Source: RGIG2041 sp045532715 (GTDB lineage Bacteria; Bacillota; Clostridia; UBA1381; UMGS1253). Taken from it: a DNA stretch of 27,615 nucleotides. Under the pieces are notes generated by a model. The model was given only the letters and a program-made list of their open reading frames with translations, did no database searches and was not told the DNA's origin. Made by a program: the position numbers and the translations under genes. Location: contig JAZSGM010000061.1 in assembly GCA_045532715.1 (NCBI GenBank), forward strand, positions 1-27,615. Reading direction: 5' to 3'. Shown piece after piece: positions 25,561 to 27,615 of this stretch. The number at the start of each line of letters is the position of its first letter. Position 1 is the stretch's first letter.

Positions 25561-27132
25561 TTATTTTGCGTAATCAATCGCGCGGGTTTCACGAATCACA
25601 TTAATCTTAATCTGACCCGGATATTCAAGCTCATCCTCAACACGCTTCACAATTTCACGTGCAAGCAAGGCTACGCCGTCATCTTTAACATCCTCCGGCT
25701 TCACCATGATACGAATCTCACGGCCTGCCTGGATTGCAAAGGATTTCTCAACGCCATTAAAGGAATTCGCAATTTCCTCAAGCTTTTCAAGGCGCTTGAT
25801 GTAGGTTTCAAGATTTTCTCTTCTTGCACCCGGTCTTGCTGCAGAAATTGCATCACAAGCCTGTACAATCGAAGCAATAACCGTCTGCGGCTCCACATCG
25901 CCATGGTGCGCCATAATGGCATGAATTACATCGTTGTTTTCCTTGTATTTCTTTGCAAGATCCGCACCGATATGAACATGCGAGCCTTCAACCTCGTGGT
26001 CAACGGACTTACCAAGGTCATGCAAAAGACCTGCACGCTTTGCAAGTGCAATATCCACGCCAAGCTCCGCTGCCATAACACCGGCAAGATGCGAAACCTC
26101 TTTCGCGTGGTTTAATACATTCTGACCGTAGCTCGTTCTGTATTTCAGACGACCGAGCAATTTAATCACTTCAGGATGCAAGCCGTGTACGCCTGTTTCA
26201 AATGTAGCACGCTCACCCTCCTGCTTAATTTCAGCATCAATTTCTTTTCTGGACTTTTCAACCATTTCCTCAATACGCGCCGGATGAATTCGACCGTCCG
26301 CAATCAAACGTTCGAGCGATACGCGCGCGATTTCACGACGAATCGGGTCAAAGCCGGAAATGACAACCGCCTCCGGTGTATCATCGATAATCAAATCGAT
26401 ACCGGTTAAGGTTTCAAGTGTACGGATATTTCTACCCTCACGGCCGATAATTCTGCCCTTCATTTCATCATTTGGCAGCGGTACAACGGAAACCGTTGTT
26501 TCAGCCACGTGATCAGCTGCAACACGCTGAATGGCATGTGCGACAATATTTTTCGCTCTGCGCTCTGCCTCTTCCTTTGTTTCCTCCTCAATCGCCTTCA
26601 GCTTCATCGCAGCCTCATGGCGAATCTGGCTTTCCAAAGTAGAGAGCAGCTGTGCCTTTGCTTCCTCAGCAGTAAAGCCGGAAATCTTTTCAAGCAGTTC
26701 AATCTGCGCCTGCTTCTGTCTTTCCAATTCCTCTGCCTTACCTTCCAAATCCTTTTCACGCTTGGCAATCTTTTCTTCCTTTGCCTCGATGCCCTCGATT
26801 TTCTTATCGAGTGTTTCTTCTTTTTGCTGCAATCTGCGTTCCTGACGCGTTAATTCATTGCGTCTTTCCTTTACCTCGCGGTCAAACTCCAAATGCAGCT
26901 TGTGGTTTTCTTCCTTCGCCTCAAGTAAAATTTCTCTCTTTTTACTTTCAGCGGCCTTCTGTGCGTCGTCTACGATTCGTTTTGCTTCGGCTTCCGCGCT
27001 GCCGATTGAGCGCTCCGCCTCACTTTTTCTTTTGTCATAACCCTTTTTTAATGCAATACTATAACTGATGACAGCTGCCAAAATTGCAACAACTGCACTC
27101 ACGGCTATAATAATCCAATCTAAAGTGTTCAT
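25561..27132 (-). CDS. rny: Ribonuclease Y
   Basis: 523 aa, normal for RNase Y, the membrane-anchored endoribonuclease that starts mRNA decay in many Firmicutes. Layout: N-terminal transmembrane helix (about 5-27), long charged coiled coil (about 30-200, rich in Glu, Lys, Arg), KH RNA-binding domain with GRIIGREGRN (226-235), and HD domain with HDLGK (His371-Asp372) and AHHGD. The ATG at 27132 is 8 nt from GGAGG. An in-frame GTG at 27141 overlaps that ribosome binding site, so the ATG is preferred. It is transcribed from a strong upstream promoter through a leader of about 240 nt and ends at its own terminator. ymdB follows as a separate transcription unit. Confidence 0.97.
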   Translation of the reverse strand: MNTLDWIIIAVSAVVAILAAVISYSIALKKGYDKRKSEAERSIGSAEAEAKRIVDDAQKAAESKKREILLEAKEENHKLHLEFDREVKERRNELTRQERRLQQKEETLDKKIEGIEAKEEKIAKREKDLEGKAEELERQKQAQIELLEKISGFTAEEAKAQLLSTLESQIRHEAAMKLKAIEEETKEEAERRAKNIVAHAIQRVAADHVAETTVSVVPLPNDEMKGRIIGREGRNIRTLETLTGIDLIIDDTPEAVVISGFDPIRREIARVSLERLIADGRIHPARIEEMVEKSRKEIDAEIKQEGERATFETGVHGLHPEVIKLLGRLKYRTSYGQNVLNHAKEVSHLAGVMAAELGVDIALAKRAGLLHDLGKSVDHEVEGSHVHIGADLAKKYKENNDVIHAIMAHHGDVEPQTVIASIVQACDAISAARPGARRENLETYIKRLEKLEEIANSFNGVEKSFAIQAGREIRIMVKPEDVKDDGVALLAREIVKRVEDELEYPGQIKINVIRETRAIDYAK

Positions 27133-27378
27133 GCCCAGCACCTCCTTCTTGTCCGGCGGTGCCCTTTCAATCCTATCTCCCTATTCTATTTTCGCCCCGT
27201 TCCAACAGATTTTTAACCGGATAAGTATCCAATATAAATTTGTAAAAAGTCTAAGCTCGTTTCAGAATATGTGGCAGATAAGCTTCAAAAGCCCGCCATG
27301 TTCTCATTTTTTCGCTTACTTTTTTAATAAAACCAATGCAAAACGCACAATATATATTTTCATATATATACACAATAT
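27133..27378 (-). other. Long untranslated leader of rny
   Basis: This is the gene-free stretch between the rny start and its promoter. It is AT-rich. No reading frame with a ribosome binding site was found on either strand. A 9-bp inverted repeat (27347-27355 with 27375-27383) reaches into the -10 box, and the SD-covering hairpin lies at the other end. No known riboswitch class was recognised. Confidence 0.5.
27137..27163 (-). promoter_or_regulatory. Hairpin that covers the rny Shine-Dalgarno sequence
   Basis: On the minus strand GGCACC-G-CC (27163-27155) can pair with GG-A-GGTGCT (27145-27137). This gives eight pairs with one mismatch and a 9-nt loop, taking in the whole GGAGG of rny. Pairing is by eye; the control role is inference. 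Confidence 0.4.
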
Positions 27379-27407
27379 ATTGTACCTTCAAATTCCCGCT
27401 CTGTCAA
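27379..27407 (-). promoter_or_regulatory. SigA-type promoter of rny
   Basis: Minus strand: TTGACA (27407-27402), 17 bp, TACAAT (27384-27379). It matches consensus at eleven of twelve positions. The start point would be near 27372. Confidence 0.78.
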
Positions 27408-27469
27408 TAGCTTTTATAAAATATTTATACGTACAAGCGCATAAATTTACAAAAATTTCATTTTTCCTA

Positions 27470-27498
27470 TTGACAAATATATGTCAATGCAGTATAAT
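27470..27498 (+). promoter_or_regulatory. Perfect-consensus SigA promoter of the glycine riboswitch transcript
   Basis: TTGACA (27470-27475), 17 bp, TATAAT (27493-27498). A perfect 7-bp dyad, ATTGACA / TGTCAAT with a 6-bp gap (27469-27488), covers the -35 box and much of the spacer. Confidence 0.88.
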
Positions 27499-27504
27499 AT
27501 GCTT

Positions 27505-27615
27505 CGTCAATTGAATATTGCCAGTTGAAGTGCTCGGGACGCAAGCGCGAACCGAGGGCGGATGGCTCTCTGGAGAATCTCACAAAAAAAGGTGAGTGCC
27601 GAAGGTGCAAAATCA
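27505..27615 (+). ncRNA. Glycine riboswitch (gcvT type), cut by the right edge
   Basis: The core motif CTCTCTGGAGA (27566-27576), a hairpin TCTCAC / GTGAG with an A-rich loop, and GTGCCGAAGGTGCAA (27596-27610) match the conserved glycine aptamer pattern (CTCTGGAGAG, then GCACCGAAGGAGCAA). The 3' half of the aptamer, with the expected CTCTCAGGCAAAAGG strand, and any second aptamer lie beyond the window. A separate hairpin (CTCGG / CCGAG, 27532-27555) precedes the aptamer. Glycine riboswitches usually control glycine cleavage or glycine/alanine transport genes; the controlled gene is not in view. Confidence 0.88.

Noticed and set aside
27132..27141. GTG at 27141 as the rny start
   Set aside because: It overlaps its own GGAGG; the ATG at 27132 has correct spacing and gives the usual MNTLDW-type hydrophobic N terminus.
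27068..27514. Plus-strand frame of 148 codons between the rny start and the riboswitch
   Set aside because: It overlaps the rny start and leader, has no ribosome binding site, and runs through the riboswitch promoter.

Overview
The window looks like chromosomal DNA of an uncultured or gut-type Clostridia (Bacillota). The reasons are Gram-positive housekeeping genes (RNase Y, YmdB, MurA), a DtxR/MntR-type metalloregulator, GGAGG ribosome binding sites, SigA promoters with 17-bp spacers, a glycine riboswitch, and secreted proteins carrying the copper-amine-oxidase-N-like domain typical of Firmicutes exoproteins. The species cannot be named from sequence alone. Nearly all genes lie on the minus strand; the exceptions are a MATE exporter, the metalloregulator and the riboswitch transcript at the right edge.

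Left two thirds (1-20802): a secreted-protein and glycan region. It holds the first 1423 codons of a giant repetitive surface/secreted protein (cut by the window's left edge), then three large paralogous secreted heparinase II/III-like proteins (1294, 1544 and 1549 aa). Interspersed are a MurA cell-wall enzyme and a cytoplasmic-looking GH29 alpha-L-fucosidase. The two longest paralogues are a tandem duplication that includes their 3' ends and terminators. They share this order: signal peptide, two LamG-like beta-sandwiches, heparinase-like alpha-barrel plus beta-sandwich, copper-amine-oxidase-N-like repeat, small beta domain, F5/8-type-C-like domain, Big-type Ig domain. The short paralogue lacks the last two modules and has changed residues at all three candidate active-site motifs. 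Most of these genes have their own promoter and terminator, so they look like single-gene units. Two of them, the giant protein and the third paralogue, share an 11-bp sequence around the -35 box.

Middle (20803-22871): a divergent promoter region drives the third paralogue leftwards and a MATE-family exporter rightwards. The exporter is followed by a small DtxR/MntR-like repressor with its own promoter and terminator.

Right third (22875-27615): a tight minus-strand operon of YmdB phosphodiesterase, a PotD-like binding lipoprotein without an adjacent permease, and an acyl-ACP thioesterase. It starts from a perfect-consensus promoter just downstream of the terminator of rny (RNase Y). rny has a predicted leader of about 240 nt with a hairpin that covers its Shine-Dalgarno sequence. 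On the plus strand at the very edge, a perfect-consensus promoter with an embedded dyad drives a glycine riboswitch whose regulated gene lies outside the window.

The likely theme of the accessory part is binding and breakdown of an acidic, possibly fucosylated polysaccharide outside the cell. No sulfatase, sugar transporter or sugar-specific regulator is visible, so the substrate is inference. No CRISPR array, tRNA, rRNA, insertion sequence or phage gene was seen.
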